A DNA stretch of 64,000 nucleotides from Pholiota molesta (taxonomy: Eukaryota; Basidiomycota; Agaricomycetes; Agaricales; Strophariaceae): the NCBI GenBank assembly GCA_014925825.1, contig JACGCK010000040.1, forward strand, positions 62,001-126,000, in the 5' to 3' direction. Each line of letters starts with the position of its first letter. Within the stretch, counting starts at the first letter, position 1. The notes under the pieces were generated by a model that was not told the DNA's origin, did not search any database, and was given only the letters and a program-made list of their open reading frames with translations. Shown piece after piece: positions 1-11,899 of the stretch. The translations under genes and the position numbers were made by a program.

Positions 1-1431
1 GGGAAGAATGGAATCGCCATGATTGTAGACGAAGGCGGTATGAATCTCGATACCTTATACGGCAGGGAATTCGCGCTTCCGGGGATTGCGGAGAAAGGCT
101 ATCTCGTACGCAACGTATCCTTTAAATGATATCCAAGTTAGTCTAACGGATTTTCACTACCCAGAACGTCGAAATTCAGGTCGATATGTTGGGCGGACAG
201 TAAGTATTTTTGCCACTGTTGCTGTCAATGAGGCGACGTCGTTACCCTTTACTGACTTGATCATGCAGCTCATCGATTCCTTCTCCTCATACATCAATTG
301 GAATTCTTTCCAAGATAGTTTCTGCTGTTGAGTGCGTTGATCAAATGTATCTCGCATTTCAAGCTTTCTAACCCAAGCTCCAAGAGATTCGACTGTCTTC
401 CAGCCCCATATCGAGAAAAAGAGTCCGATCTGGGGATATTTGTCTTGTGTCGCCGCTCATGGAGATTCGTCCCAAGTACCGACCTGGATTACGAAGGGAG
501 TATCATCTAAGAATCCTGACATGAACGAAATCGCCCAACAGTTTGCGAAGACATCTGCCAATAATCGTTACCTAGTTCAGACCTCCAAGGCCGCCACGAT
601 CTTCCACGCAGGGCTAAAGGTCGGTTTCTCTCCTCACGGTTGTATATATCCGAATCTAATGATGTAGAGTAACGCTCTTCCCGAAACCGCTCTTGTGTTG
701 TTCAACTCCCGAGTAGACATTTTTAGTTCGCGTAAGTCACCAATTACCATTGTCGAACGGCACATTATTTGCTCATTCCCTTGAACCACTAATAAAGCTG
801 CTGCGACGACCGAGGCGTATCATAGCCTCATTGAGCCTGTCGCTGAAAAGTATTCACTTTTACTGAACGGTAACTCGCTTTCGGAGGCACCTTCTATCGG
901 TAACATCACTGTGTTGCCAAGTCTTGGACATGAGCCAAGTCCAATTTCTCCATTTACGATCGATTCCGATGCTTGGCTCGTCTTTTCGAAAGCCGTACAG
1001 GCCTCTTTCGGTTCAAATGTCCTCACAGCTCCGAGTGCGATGACTGGCAACACTGACACGCGATATTACGTGAGTAACTTACACCTATGCTTACGCTCAT
1101 ATCTCATTATCTTGATGTTTGCAGTGGAACTTGTGCGTTATTCGCGCTTTCTCTGACGACAGAGTCGTAGGTGTTGACGATGTCTCGCCCTGTATTTCAG
1201 GTCAGAAAACATCTATCGTTGGAGTCCCACAAGAGCTGGAACGAAGTGCGTTTTGTCACTTATGAGAAATACGTCGTTTGTTGACCATTCTATTAGGCTC
1301 AATATCCATACCGTTGATGAAAAGATTAGCGAGTAATATGAAAAACATGACCGCAATCTCATTCCGATCCGGGGATTTACAGAAATCCAAACGCACGTCG
1401 AGGGGATCAAATTCTATACAGGTGCGTTTTA
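1..1431 (+). pseudogene. M20 family Gly-Xaa carboxypeptidase (CPS1-like), degenerate 3' part
   Basis: Scattered reading frames match, in the right order, the C-terminal half of fungal vacuolar carboxypeptidase S-type M20 metallopeptidases. Visible are an AMIVDEGG..YGREFALPGIAEKGYL segment at 1-126, LVQTSKAATIFHAGLKV near 570-620, NALPETALVLFNSRVDI near 670-722, a long segment ending APSAMTGNTDTRYY near 1035-1068, a possible intron with acceptor before WNL (about 1124), NIHTVDEKISE followed by a stop near 1300-1336, and HVEGIKFYTGAF near 1394-1430. The zinc-binding N-terminal half lies outside the window. The GGHSS segment expected after the first block is absent, and frame changes and stops interrupt the rest. 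Some breaks could be introns, but the in-frame TAA at about 1334 and the missing block make a pseudogene most likely. The family match is from remembered motifs. Confidence 0.7.
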
Positions 1432-1439
1432 TAACACTG

Positions 1440-2490
1440 TTTACCCTTTAATTCGAATTAACTGGAACGTCGCTTCGTAGAGCTCATCTTACATTCAGAT
1501 GCACAACTTACGAGTGCCTAGCTCATCATACCTAGAGCATCGTTTTTGTTCCTCATAACGACAGCCAGGATACCAACACCCAACAATATACATATGTTTA
1601 TATTACAAGAAGTTGTTGTTTTTGATAAATGAGCACTCAATGCGTAGTGCGTAAGCGTCTTTGATAACTTCAGAGGAAGGGCGATAAGTCATGGACCCTG
1701 CACTTTTTTCGAGACAAAATTTCCCGAAGTCAGGTTCGGTGTAACTGGGAGGAACTACATTTGAACGTTTAACTTAGTGAGTCTCTTGGCGAGCCTGAAT
1801 TCAGGTTTACCGTGCTTGCGCTGCGATCTCGAACTTATCACGCGATGTATTCTCGCAATCACCGATGACGCAGAGTGCGCGCTACGGGCCGAGGAGATTC
1901 ACATTACATCTCTGAGCCGTTGGTGTGTAGGACGAGCCCTACCACCCCAAGTGACAATCCTTCTATGCAACGAACTCGGAAACCAGGGTGTAATGGACTC
2001 ACCTATTGGCCATTTTTTCTCAGTCCTGCCGGTTTATATGGATTGGACGCCGCACGGCTACCAGATTTGAACATACATTGCGCTATAATCGATGCTCGTC
2101 AGCGCGCGTAAAATTCTACGAACAGTTTCTCATTTACGATTTTTTTTGGCGCCTAAGAGTATATGTTGCAACGTGCAACAAGCAACAAGCAAAGCGAAGG
2201 TAGAGACACTCGCGGTACATACACTGCGGGTGGCGTGATCCACTGATTTTGGGAAAAGTACCCAGAACGTTGGTGCGAAAGAGAACCAGCAAGACGAGCC
2301 ACATCCTTATCCGGAAACACGTCGCAGAGAAACTTGTCTATAACGAAACGTCAATTCTTCAATTCGGTTCGTACCAGAGTTGTCTGTTTACAGGAATACG
2401 AAAATACCTACAGCGACAGAATGAGCGGAAGGCAAGCGTATCATTGAGCTCGATACACATCGCACAGAACTGGGTATGTAATAACGAAGA
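1440..2490. other. gene-free stretch
   Basis: About 1 kb between the carboxypeptidase relic and the transporter 3' end. Only short overlapping frames are present, with no family motif, no coherent exon structure and no obvious repeat. Confidence 0.5.
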
Positions 2491-2504
2491 AACGCAGATG
2501 TTAC

Positions 2505-4531
2505 TCAATAGTGCTGCCCATGATGTGCCCCAGGATGCTCTCCCTCTTCTCCGTCCTTGCCATGTTCCTCGTGCGCCAAAGTCTCTTCAGACCCCAACAT
2601 TCTCTCCTCTTCGTCGTGCCCATGCCCGCCATCCACATGCCCATTGTCGTTATCAAGCGCCACGTCCGACATACTCGTCTCCTCCTCGCTCAGATGCACG
2701 TTACTCAAGCCCAACGACTCCGCCGCCTGCATCACCCCCGGCTCCGCCACAGAGCTCCTTCCTGCCACCTCCCTCCTCTCCTCCTCGCCGCCCTTCTTCT
2801 CCAGCGACCCATCGCTAACCATGCCCATCCGGCCCACCCCGTCCGCGCCGCCCACGTCCACGTCCACGTGCGCGTCGCCGAACACCTCGCCAAGCTCCTC
2901 GAGCGTCTTCCCCGCCGTCTCCGGGTACACGAAATACACGACGACGCCCGAGACGACCGTGAACCCGAGCAGCAGGAAGTAGTACCCGCCGCCGAGCACG
3001 GCGAAGAGCGGCGGCGTGATGAAGGCGATGATGAAGTTGGAGAGCCAGTTCACGGACGTGGAGAGCGCCATGCCCTTCGCGCGCGCGCGCAGCGGGAACA
3101 CCTCCGCGCCGAGCAGCCACGGGATCGGGCCCCATGTCGCGCCGAAGATGAAGAGGTAGATGCACACGCCTAAACGACAAACGTAAAGTTACCATTCAGG
3201 AGTCGAAGCACAACGAAAGGTTGACCAGAAATACAACGTACCAGCAAATATCCCGTCTGCGCTGCTTATCCGCGCTGGGCCGAGCGGCAGCGTCTCCGCG
3301 TGGAACTGCAGCCCGCCGATCAGCGCGAGCGCACACACCAGGCCCACGCTCCCCGTGAGCAGGAACTTGCGCCGGCCCCACCTATCGACGCACAGCATCG
3401 TCGGGACCGTGCCCGCGCAGTACACAATTGCACACGCGCCCGCGTACAGCAGCGAGCGGCCGATGTCGAAGCCCGCGCGCGTGAGGTTCTCCGGGAGGAA
3501 GTACAGGATCGCGTTGATGCCGTTGAACTGCGCGAACAGCTGGCACGTGATGCCGACGGCCGTGCGCCGCGTGTACTGCGTGAAGAGCTGCGCCCAGGAC
3601 GCGGTGCCCATGGCGTCCTCGAGGAGGATCGCGGCCTCAATGGAGCCGTAGGAGAGGATGATCGCGGGGTCCGAGGCGTCGCCGCCCGCGTGCAGGTCCG
3701 CGAGCGTCTGCAGGCCCTCGCCTTTGAAGCCGTTCTTGATGAGCCAGCGCGGCGATTCGGGGAGGAAGAGCGTCCATGTAATCAGGATGACCGCGAGGGC
3801 GGCCTGCACGATGTACGGCCCGCGCCAGGAGATCTCATGCGGCATGGCGAAGAAGAAGCCGTAGCCCACCCATGCGGACAGGGCGTAGCCGGCGTTGAGG
3901 CAGAGGTATTCGATGGCGACGAAAAGGCCGCGACCGTGGCCTGGGGCGATCTCGCACTGATAGATGGGCACTGTCATGGAGAGCATGCCGACGCCCAGAC
4001 CCTGGATGCAGCGGCCGGCGACGAGCGCGGCGAGGTTGGGCATGAAGATCTGGATGAGGGACGCGATGAGGTAGATGATGCCGCCAATGCGGATGGAGGT
4101 GCGCCGCCCGAGGATATCACATATGTAGGCGGAGGCGTAGGACGCGAAGAGGGCAGTGAGGTTGAGACACGCGACGACGATAGCTGGATTGTGGAAGCGG
4201 CGGTATCGCGTGCACGGCAGCGACGATGGTGGTTTGCAGAGAAGTGGAGGATGTCAGATTAGACTCGACGAAAAAAGAACACCTGCTGACCTTGCGTAAA
4301 CACGTCGACTCCGTCATCACCGGCCTGCACTTGCTGCAGCGTAACATCTGGGCCATAGAAACGGTGGATGAAGGAGGGCTGGACCTGGGCGGCCGCAATG
4401 ATGCCCTGGCTATATCCGAACATGGCATCGCCCAGCGAGGCCAGCGCAGACGAAGAGTAGAGCAGGGATTTGCCTACCATCCATCGAGGATAGCGGGCAC
4501 TGTATGTACGCCGTTTGAAGCCTGCAAACAT
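2505..4531 (-). CDS. MFS sugar transporter (hexose/lactose permease type)
   Basis: Three exons read on the minus strand: 4531-4291, 4183-3242 and 3169-2505 (introns 107 and 72 nt, GT..AG), giving 615 residues. Exon phases agree at both junctions. The product should move a sugar across the plasma membrane by proton symport. Sugar-porter signatures are plain: GRRTS after the second helix, PESPRWLIKNG before the central loop, DRWGRRKFLLTGS after helix 8, and PETAGKTLEELGEVF after helix 12, with hydrophobic stretches fitting 12 helices. The N terminus (GDAMFGYSQGIIAA) resembles helix 1 of STL1/lactose-permease-like fungal porters. The last ~120 residues form an unusually long acidic and histidine-rich cytosolic tail. 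The start is the first ATG of an open exon. Substrate cannot be told from sequence. Confidence 0.93.
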
Positions 4532-4559
4532 GGTACGAAGATAAGTTGGTAGAAGGGGT

Positions 4560-5259
4560 TATCCAGGCCCATGGGGTTCACGGAGTAATGGCTGCATCGT
4601 TCCGAGACAGGTCTGGACGCCGCAGACTGAGTCAGGCTAGGAGCGTAAGAGGACCCCCGACATTTGGCCCGCCGCCCAAAGATTAGATTCCAGTCCAGAC
4701 AATATTTGACGATTTGCGGGCGGCCGGCAGCAGAAAAACGGACAGGAATTGTGTAAATTTAAGCTGGAAAGCTTGAAGGTCGAATCCCAGTGCGGATAGA
4801 CTTTGGTGAATGGGCGTTATAATCAAATGGTAGGAAGGTTGGCCAGGTTATTCAATAGTCTCTACGCGCTAATTTAAACCTCGTATTGCAGTTTTCTTTG
4901 CGTGAACAAGTCGAATTGAAAAAAGTGGAAGCGCTGAGAGAGTAGATCCCCAATTTCGGACGATTTTTTGAGATTTTGGACACGTCGGTCGATTGGCATT
5001 CGGAACCTTTTTTTTGGAAATTGGGTGCGAAACCGAAAAATCGAGCATTCTGGGATCTAACCTTTGCTCCAAATGTCAGGGGTCGTAGCGTAAGACATAC
5101 ACGCGATACTGAAAAGCGAGATGTGGTTGAAACTGACAAGCACACATAGGAGGTTTGCGGCACTGTTTGCCATCACGAACGGAAAACAACTTGAACTTGA
5201 ACATCACGATTCACGACACGACCAGGTGACCTTTATAAGTTTTATTTACCGGCCTCGGC
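4560..5259. other. intergenic region between divergent transporter and ligase genes
   Basis: The transporter runs left and the ligase right, so this ~0.7-kb stretch should hold both promoters. I see no clear TATA box and no coding signal; short frames here have no recognisable content. Confidence 0.5.
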
Positions 5260-5359
5260 TGTGCCAAGCCGCGTTGGAAACCCGGTATATTGGCCCCATC
5301 ATGCGCGGGCGCCCATTCAAAATACCTCCAGTTCTGAACCATCTATCACCATCACCATC

Positions 5360-7826
5360 ATGCCCGTCCAGGACGAGCTCGCCGAGATCAATGGCTTCCG
5401 CCCAGCCGTCCTTCTCGCCGACGGCGAGCAACGCGAGGTCAGCTCCCAGTCCAGGTGTGTCCATTGCGCAGTGCTACGCCCCGCTCCCCGTCGGTGTTCG
5501 TCGCCACTGGCTGCACTCAAGGATGGGCGGGGTGATGCGCCCTATGCCAATCGTTGATACACCCCGCTGATGCAACCTACCAACTCGTGCTCTCCGCTTC
5601 GTTGCTTTGTAGTTCTTCTACGTACAAAGTCAAGCGTACCATGGACCATTATTTCTGGTGCGTATGCACGCGTTTGCCTTCGTTCCACTTCACTAATTCA
5701 AGCTATTACTCCGTTTGGCCTTCTCTCTCCTCCCTGTCCTATTCCTGCATGTCCAGCTCTTGCCCGGTATTCTCCTCCGCTGACTCAGGTTTCTGTCACT
5801 TACTAACGTATCTCATGATGATCCCTACTCGTTCATTTCCCCGTAATCAGGCATGGCGCAACCAGGTGTGTGCTGTCTTTCCAAAACAGCTCCTTATTTG
5901 TCATAAACCCATCTATTCTGCGTTCGCGCTGTACCGCGGAGACCTGTGTTGTGCACCGCATCCATTGTTTCTCTCCTGTTCTATTCCTCTTTTGTGTACG
6001 ACTTCTTGTTGCCTCGTTGCGTACTGCGCCTCTGCACCCGTCTGGTTGCCTTGCACACAGGGATTTGCCATATATCCGGGCCAATTTTATTGCACACTTA
6101 CTAAATCAACATTCGTAGGGAGGCGCACCGGTCAACGCCCGCACTTGCAAACACCTTAAATCTCTCCTCGGCGAGAAGTACGAACTCGCTCGCATAAAGA
6201 TGAAGAACCCCAATGGACCCCAGCCCAAGGCGACGACGTCCAAAGCGAAAGGTAAAGCCGCGCCCAAGGGCAAGGCCGCTGCCGTCGCCAAACCCAAACC
6301 CAAACCCACTGCGAAGGCATCTGGCAAGCGAAAGAAACCTGCGGACGAGGACGAGGACGATGACGACGAAGGCGGTGATGATGACGATGAAGACGCCAGG
6401 CCTGCGAAACGTGCTCGCAAAGCCCCCAGCTCGCGTACGTCCAAGGGTAAAGGCAACGCACAAACCGAAGAGCCTGAAGTCGAAGACGATGCGGATCCCG
6501 ACGCAGCCGCGGACGAGCAACCTCAGGCGAGCAGCAGCAGCAAATCCGTCCCGGAACTCCTGCTCGCTAACAAATGGGACATCGAAACTGGCGCTGACCC
6601 GACGGGGTGGTGGATGTCTGAGAAGCTGGACGGCGTCAGGTATGCATTCCTCTCTTGTATCATAACCAACTACTCCAACTTCTTCCTTGTTTCTACAGGA
6701 CATTCTGGGACGGCGCCCAGTTCGTCAGCCGACTAGGAAACCCGTTCACGCCCCCAAACTGGTTCTTAGACAGTACGCGCATCAGCCTCCGTCCTTTCTT
6801 ATCCCCACTCACACTCCCACATCCAGAGCTGCCGAAGGACGTCACCCTCGACGGCGAGCTCTACGGCGGGCGCGGCGAATTCCAGTCGACCGTGTCCATC
6901 GTCAAGACCGTCAACTCCGTGCACTGGAAAAACATCACCTTCCAGGTCCCTCTCCCCCCTCTCCTTCCCCCTTCTGCCCCTTACTCACCCCCTTTACTCC
7001 CCCCGCCCACAGATATTCGACATCCCCGCGCTCGCCACGGAGCCGTTCGAGGTGCGCTACGCGGCGCTGCAGGCGCGCTTCGGGCCGGGCGGCACGCACG
7101 CGCAGGAGCAGCTCGTCGTCGTGGAGCATGAGCTGGCAAGGGACCGCGCGCATGTGCTCGCGCGCCTGCGCGAGGTGGAGAGCCTGGGCGGGGAGGGCGT
7201 GATGCTCCGCCGCGCTGCATCGTGAGTGCCCCTGCGTCTTGGCTGGCTCTTTTCTGTGTCTATGCTGATTTTTATTTTTCATAGGATGTACGAAGGCAGG
7301 CGCTCGGGCTCGCTGTTGAAGATCAAGACGTTCTATGACGCGGAGGCGGTCGTGACGGGGTATGCGCCGGGGAAGGGGCGCAACAAGGGCAGCACCGGGG
7401 CGCTCATGTGCAAGATGGAGTCGGGCAAGGTGCGCGCGCGTTTTCTATTCCATCACGCGTTCACCCTATGGGCGCGTCTTTCTGAATTGACGTTCGCTGA
7501 TATCATCCTTGTCTTTCCTCGTGCATATCTTTCTTCGCTCCGTTTAGCTCTTCAACGTCGGCTCTGGATTGACCGACAAAATCCGCAAGGCGCCGCCGGC
7601 AATTGGGTCCATCATAACGTACCGATTCCAAGAACTGACGCGCGACGGCGTGCCCAGGTATGGACAGTCTTGTTATGCGCGTCCGACGGTCGTGGTTTTT
7701 ATTGATTACACGTGCAGGTTCCCGTCGTACATCGGGGAAGCGGTCGACAAAGATGAGCCTAAGGACGCCGAGATTCCAGACCATCGCAAGGCGGGCGCGG
7801 CTTCTGCTTCTGCTGGGGACGCCTAA
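5360..7826 (+). CDS. SWIM zinc finger / ATP-dependent DNA ligase
   Basis: Eleven exons fit phase and splice signals: 5360-5454, 5613-5657, 5757-5766, 5851-5865, 6119-6639, 6699-6772, 6827-6945, 7013-7221, 7285-7429, 7548-7657 and 7718-7826, coding 483 residues. Residues 45-75 form a SWIM-type zinc finger (C47-x-C49 ... C65-x-H67, with PAWRNQ between), probably for DNA or protein binding. A Lys/Asp/Glu-rich linker, a likely nuclear signal, follows. Residues ~210-480 are a small nucleotidyltransferase ligase: motif I SEKLDGVR with adenylated Lys224, FVSRLGN, motif III DGELYGG, motif IV EGVMLRR, motif V SLLKIK, then an OB fold with GSGLTD and TYRFQELT. It should seal nicks using ATP. It is far shorter than replicative ligase I and resembles the compact viral/bacterial ligase type. 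An in-frame ATG at 5261 is possible; 5360 directly precedes the conserved-looking N terminus. Confidence 0.92.
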
Positions 7827-7829
7827 TGC

Positions 7830-9120
7830 GTTTTTGTTTTCATTTGGGTTGCCTTTGCGTGCCGTGCTATCGGTTAACAATAATTTTCTAACCGTTTATC
7901 TCTGATATTTTTCTAATATTCTGCTCGATCGTCATTCCTTTTGCCTCTACTCTATAAAGTGTTATACATTCCTTTCCTTTACTTAACCTCTTTTTCTGCG
8001 AGGGTCCGGTCAACATTTAAATTTATCTACCTTACAGTTTAATCTACGTTCCTTCGCACTTCGCGCTCATAACGAGCTGCCTCAGGCCCAAGTAGTATAC
8101 ATCACACTTATATATACACGAAACATACCTCCAAACGTATTCCCCTTGTTTAATTTCATTCGCCATAAGTAGATAGATCATAGCGTAGTTAGGTCTCCCG
8201 AGCTGATGCACAACACGTCCGTCGTCTCATTTGACACGTCCCACATGTGTGAATCCAAATATACCCTGTCATGCCTGCCTTCTTGGGTATATGGCTTGAA
8301 TTCCGTCCCTTTGGATCAGCGCCCGCAGCGCGAGCCTCGAGGTCGTCGAAAATTCGCTCTATATTCCTCGGGAAATTCTTGAACCCACGGCCTGCCTAAA
8401 TAAAAACAAAGTCGATGCCGGTGTGAGTAGTTGCCAACTTGCCATCGTACTGGCACCTTCGGAATTTTTGTGCCCCTTTAAGGTAACCGCGAGTCGTACT
8501 TTTGGGATGTGTCAAAGACTTCGAATTCTAATTTCGACATAACGTCTCGAATTTACGCAAAGTAAGTATTCGATGTTGATGTGGTCGCTAGATACAAGTA
8601 GATACATCGTACATATAGTTGACCGTCATTTTGGGTACTTTTTTTGGGAGTACCTCCTTCAGGTTTGGTCTTCGAGACACGTTCCACATATGGCATGTGG
8701 TATGAACAAGTCTTGGTTGGACCTCTCAAAGGATTTAGAAGGCGCTCTGCGAATACAAAGCACCAAATAATATATTTAGACTTATGCGGCAGTGCGACTA
8801 CAATCTGGTAAGACAGTGGCCGGTAATCTACACTGTGAACCCTACGACGGGGAAAAGTTCCCGGTTGCAAGTATTGACCGTAGTGTAAGATTAGCCCGCG
8901 CAGCATCATTTGAGGAATAGGCTTGTTGACTTTGGATTTATATACCTTATTTACATGAATGACACCCCGTGCAAGCCGTATATTATGTTTTATAGACTGA
9001 TTTATGTTAATGGTAAAAATTACTTGCATGCCTAGAAAAAGGACTACCGGTTTGAAACCGAGAAGAGATTACCGGTTTTGACTTTTCCTTGTCGACTTCT
9101 TGGAGAACCAGGAATATGTA
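7830..9120. other. intergenic stretch without recognisable genes
   Basis: This begins with the 3' flank of the ligase gene (T-rich). The rest is AT-rich sequence with short frames on both strands, none with motifs. Near 9040-9085 the word TACCGGTTT occurs twice 35 bases apart, possibly a minor repeat. Confidence 0.5.
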
Positions 9121-9127
9121 TTTTTTT

Positions 9128-10015
9128 CTAGGCTGACCAGGTGTTATTCCCCGTCATAGGGTTCATAGTGTCATAGTGGTAGTGCAGCGATGTATCCCCT
9201 CCGCCGAATTTCTTTTTGAAAAGGTCGAAGATGATAGGCTCCGCTGTGGGTATCTTCTGCTTGTACCCAAGAGGCGTGACGAGTCCTATATTTTCGTTCA
9301 CTGTTATTGCAACAGCGAAGCAAGTCTTCGGAATAAAGACGGTCGTTTCATTTCCCGGGCAAACTGCGAACGCAACTCTAGTTCTGGGACTACATTGGGT
9401 AATACACGACTCGAAATAGAGAACTTGGGTGTCGAGAACATTGTAGGAACGCGGGATATGAGGCATAGAAGTCTGGATGTTGACAGTCGCATAATAATCA
9501 CCGATCGAGCGATACGACAATGCGCGATTCGTCGTTGGCGCCGCTAGCAGAAGTACGACGGGAATGCGGAGGCCCAGGTGTGTAAGAGTCAGCGGCTCCA
9601 TAGGTCGTCCCATATGCAGCTGATCCGCTGGGCAGCTGCGCAGATATGCTTTGGGGCTGGATGGAAGGAGAGGCAAGTTTTGGACGGCGTGTTCACCTGC
9701 CCAGCTGAAGATATCGATCGCATCGTTCGTTGCGGTGTTCAGTATCTCCTTGGGCCGTAGAGATGTTCACGTTGAAGATGCCCATAAGAGAATAAGCAGC
9801 GTCTTCTCCGCAGGTCACTTCGCGCCGTGCCGCCCATTGCATCCTCCTTGAAATCGGCACCGCTGCGAGCGCGGTCATATCGCTATGCGAGATCATCATT
9901 GCTGACTCAAAATTTCAAGGAATAACCGGGTTCGTTTTGTCATTCGACCAGTCGGCCACCATGTGATACAGCGCATGTCGTAGAATTTGATGTATCGTAT
10001 CCAAACGTTAAAAAC
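9128..10015 (-). pseudogene. HET-domain protein relic
   Basis: Minus-strand frames between 9899 and 9128 repeat the C-terminal half of the two intact HET proteins in this window. Shared segments include PISRRMQWAARREVT..EDAAYSLMGIFNVN, EPLTLTHLGLRIPV and VTPLGYKQKIPT. Weaker similarity to the RIKFY region continues to about 10015. The segment around AYGEGA and VRLLKEIL is broken: after MGIFNVN the frame runs through a degenerate sequence and must shift before the LPSSP segment. The catalytic-like N-terminal HET core (YAILSHTW) is missing. This is a truncated, frameshifted third paralogue. Confidence 0.8.
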
Positions 10016-10224
10016 ATTAGCAGATGATCTATGCATGAAGGTGGCGGGAAGACCGAATTATTAGAAGACATGACGTCCATCTAATTCCATCTCCTAGACC
10101 GCGGCGGTGCGTTTTATACGGTTGCGGATGCGTCTTCAAAGCTTCAAGTATGGTCCGAGACCCACTTAGCAGAAGCTCACTGCGTTCACAATATCAGAGC
10201 TGTTACCAGTACGATGCGTATCCA

Positions 10225-10785
10225 CGCCACATCAACATCGCGCAAGGCGACACCCATATTCCATTCCGCTGCTGCCAAATAAAAGATAAATAAAAACAAG
10301 CCCGCCTCCCGCGAAGCCCATCGCGCCCGCATCGAAGCGATGAGCCGAACGCGCTCCTCGCCTTCATCGTCGCCGACGGCGAAGCGGTCCGGGATGCGAC
10401 GCGACGCGGGAAGACCGAGCGGCCAGCCAATCCTTGATGCGCATCGTAGGATCGTGCTCGCCCGGAAGGGAGGACAGTTCCACGCCAACAGCGCCACCGC
10501 TCTGCTCATCACTGTCGCGGCATGTAACCTGGCTCTCCATCCCGTCCCAAAATCAAACTGTGCCCTCATACATCCCAGCCACGCCGACATCGCGCAAGGC
10601 AATACCCATTTCCCATTCCGCCGCTGCCTAAAAAAGCTCAAGCCCAGATCCCGCAAACCCGATCTCCCGCATCGCGGCGCTGAACGCGCTCTCGCCGCCG
10701 TCGTCGTCGTCGATCCGGGATGCGCCACGGGAGGACCGCGCCGCGGCGAATTCGTGATGCGCGTCGTAGGACCGCGTAGGACCGC
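10225..10785. repeat. diverged direct duplication (~350-bp period)
   Basis: The stretch starting CATCGCGCAAGGCGACACCC near 10227 recurs, with substitutions and indels, near 10588. The similarity continues through CCCGC..GC..CATCGC and GGGATGCG to GATGCGC(A/G)TCGTAGGA near 10436 and 10755. The GC content is much higher than in the neighbouring sequence. Long overlapping frames here are a by-product of GC richness; I see no protein motif. Confidence 0.6.
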
Positions 10786-10911
10786 GTTCCCCGGGGCTGG
10801 CGGCAGGCGGCGGCGTCGCGGCGTCCCCTCCACGCGCGCCGCACAGCGGAGCGGGTTCGGGCGGTGGTATGCATGTAGACCTGCATAGAGATAGAGCAAT
10901 CGTCAGCGTAC

Positions 10912-10985
10912 TTAATACGGACGGCGTATGAATGGATTTTACGGACGGCGTAGAGGTGTATTTCACGGACGGCGTATACGTGCAT
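10912..10985. repeat. 24-bp minisatellite, three units
   Basis: The core TACGGACGGCGTA or CACGGACGGCGTA occurs three times at a 24-base spacing, with partly conserved flanks. It is a short imperfect tandem array with no coding significance that I can support. Confidence 0.6.
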
Positions 10986-11899
10986 TCAGCGCGCACGTAC
11001 CACGAGTCCGTGCGCGCGAACGCAAGTGCAGGATGGCACCTCCCTGCGGTCGGTGTGATGCGGAAGCTGCCTTCTTTCGTGAGCGGCCTGCATATCGCCA
11101 GGAGGCGGAGGTCGGTCGGTGGGGGGTGAGAAACAGCCGAGGAGCGGGCGTGGACATTTATTACGACTGTTGAACCTGGCTTTGCCTGGACTGAAGAAAA
11201 TCAGAATTCGAAAAAGCACAAAGCAGAATAAATGGCGACGCACTGGTTCGGAGTGTCCACTGCGTATCGCCGTGCAGAGCGTCGTCGGTATCCTACCACG
11301 ACGGTTGTAAGTGAATCAACTGCGATCAATCGAGTCGGTGTTCATTTAGTATGTATGACGACGTCCCATAGGACTCCAGGGCCGTCGTGCCATCGCGGGC
11401 ACCCGCGACGGGCGGCGTGGGAGCTTGCACACCCGCTGGCTGGCGGCATCTCCAGGCTCCACTTGAGGGCGGCCGCCGCTCCGTGACCGACGCGCCTTCC
11501 CGTAGCAGAGGCAAAGGAAGGGCGCGGATGCGCTCGTCGCAGGAGACCACCCCCGGCGCGGCGGTGGACATGTGGGAGAGCGAGATGGACCGTACGGAGG
11601 TGGAGGGTTGCCCGCACGCCGATGAACCCTCGAGCGGCGCCGGCTCCATGCCCACCACCCCCCACAGAAGCCGACTGCCCCCGGAGGGACATGTGTATAT
11701 GCGCGCAGGCGAGCGCCGCCGTCGCTCGGGCGTGCGGGTTGCCGCGTCGCGCGCAAGCGAAGCGCCACGTCGCGGGGTCGCCCTCTCTTCCCCATGGCTC
11801 GGGTTTATCGCCGTGCTGGGATCGCCGTTGGGCAGCGACGGCGTCAAGGCGGGGGCGTCGTGCTGCTGGACGCGCGCACTGGGGCGTGGACAGGGTGGG

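Noticed and set aside
2511..4262. Long plus-strand frames (up to ~320 codons) opposite the transporter
   Set aside because: They are antisense shadows of GC-rich codons; Arg/Ala/His-rich with no motif, while the minus strand shows complete MFS signatures.
4755..4800. A GGTCGAATCCCAG stretch resembling a tRNA T-loop
   Set aside because: I could not fold acceptor, D and anticodon arms around it. No tRNA gene is supported anywhere in the window by eye.
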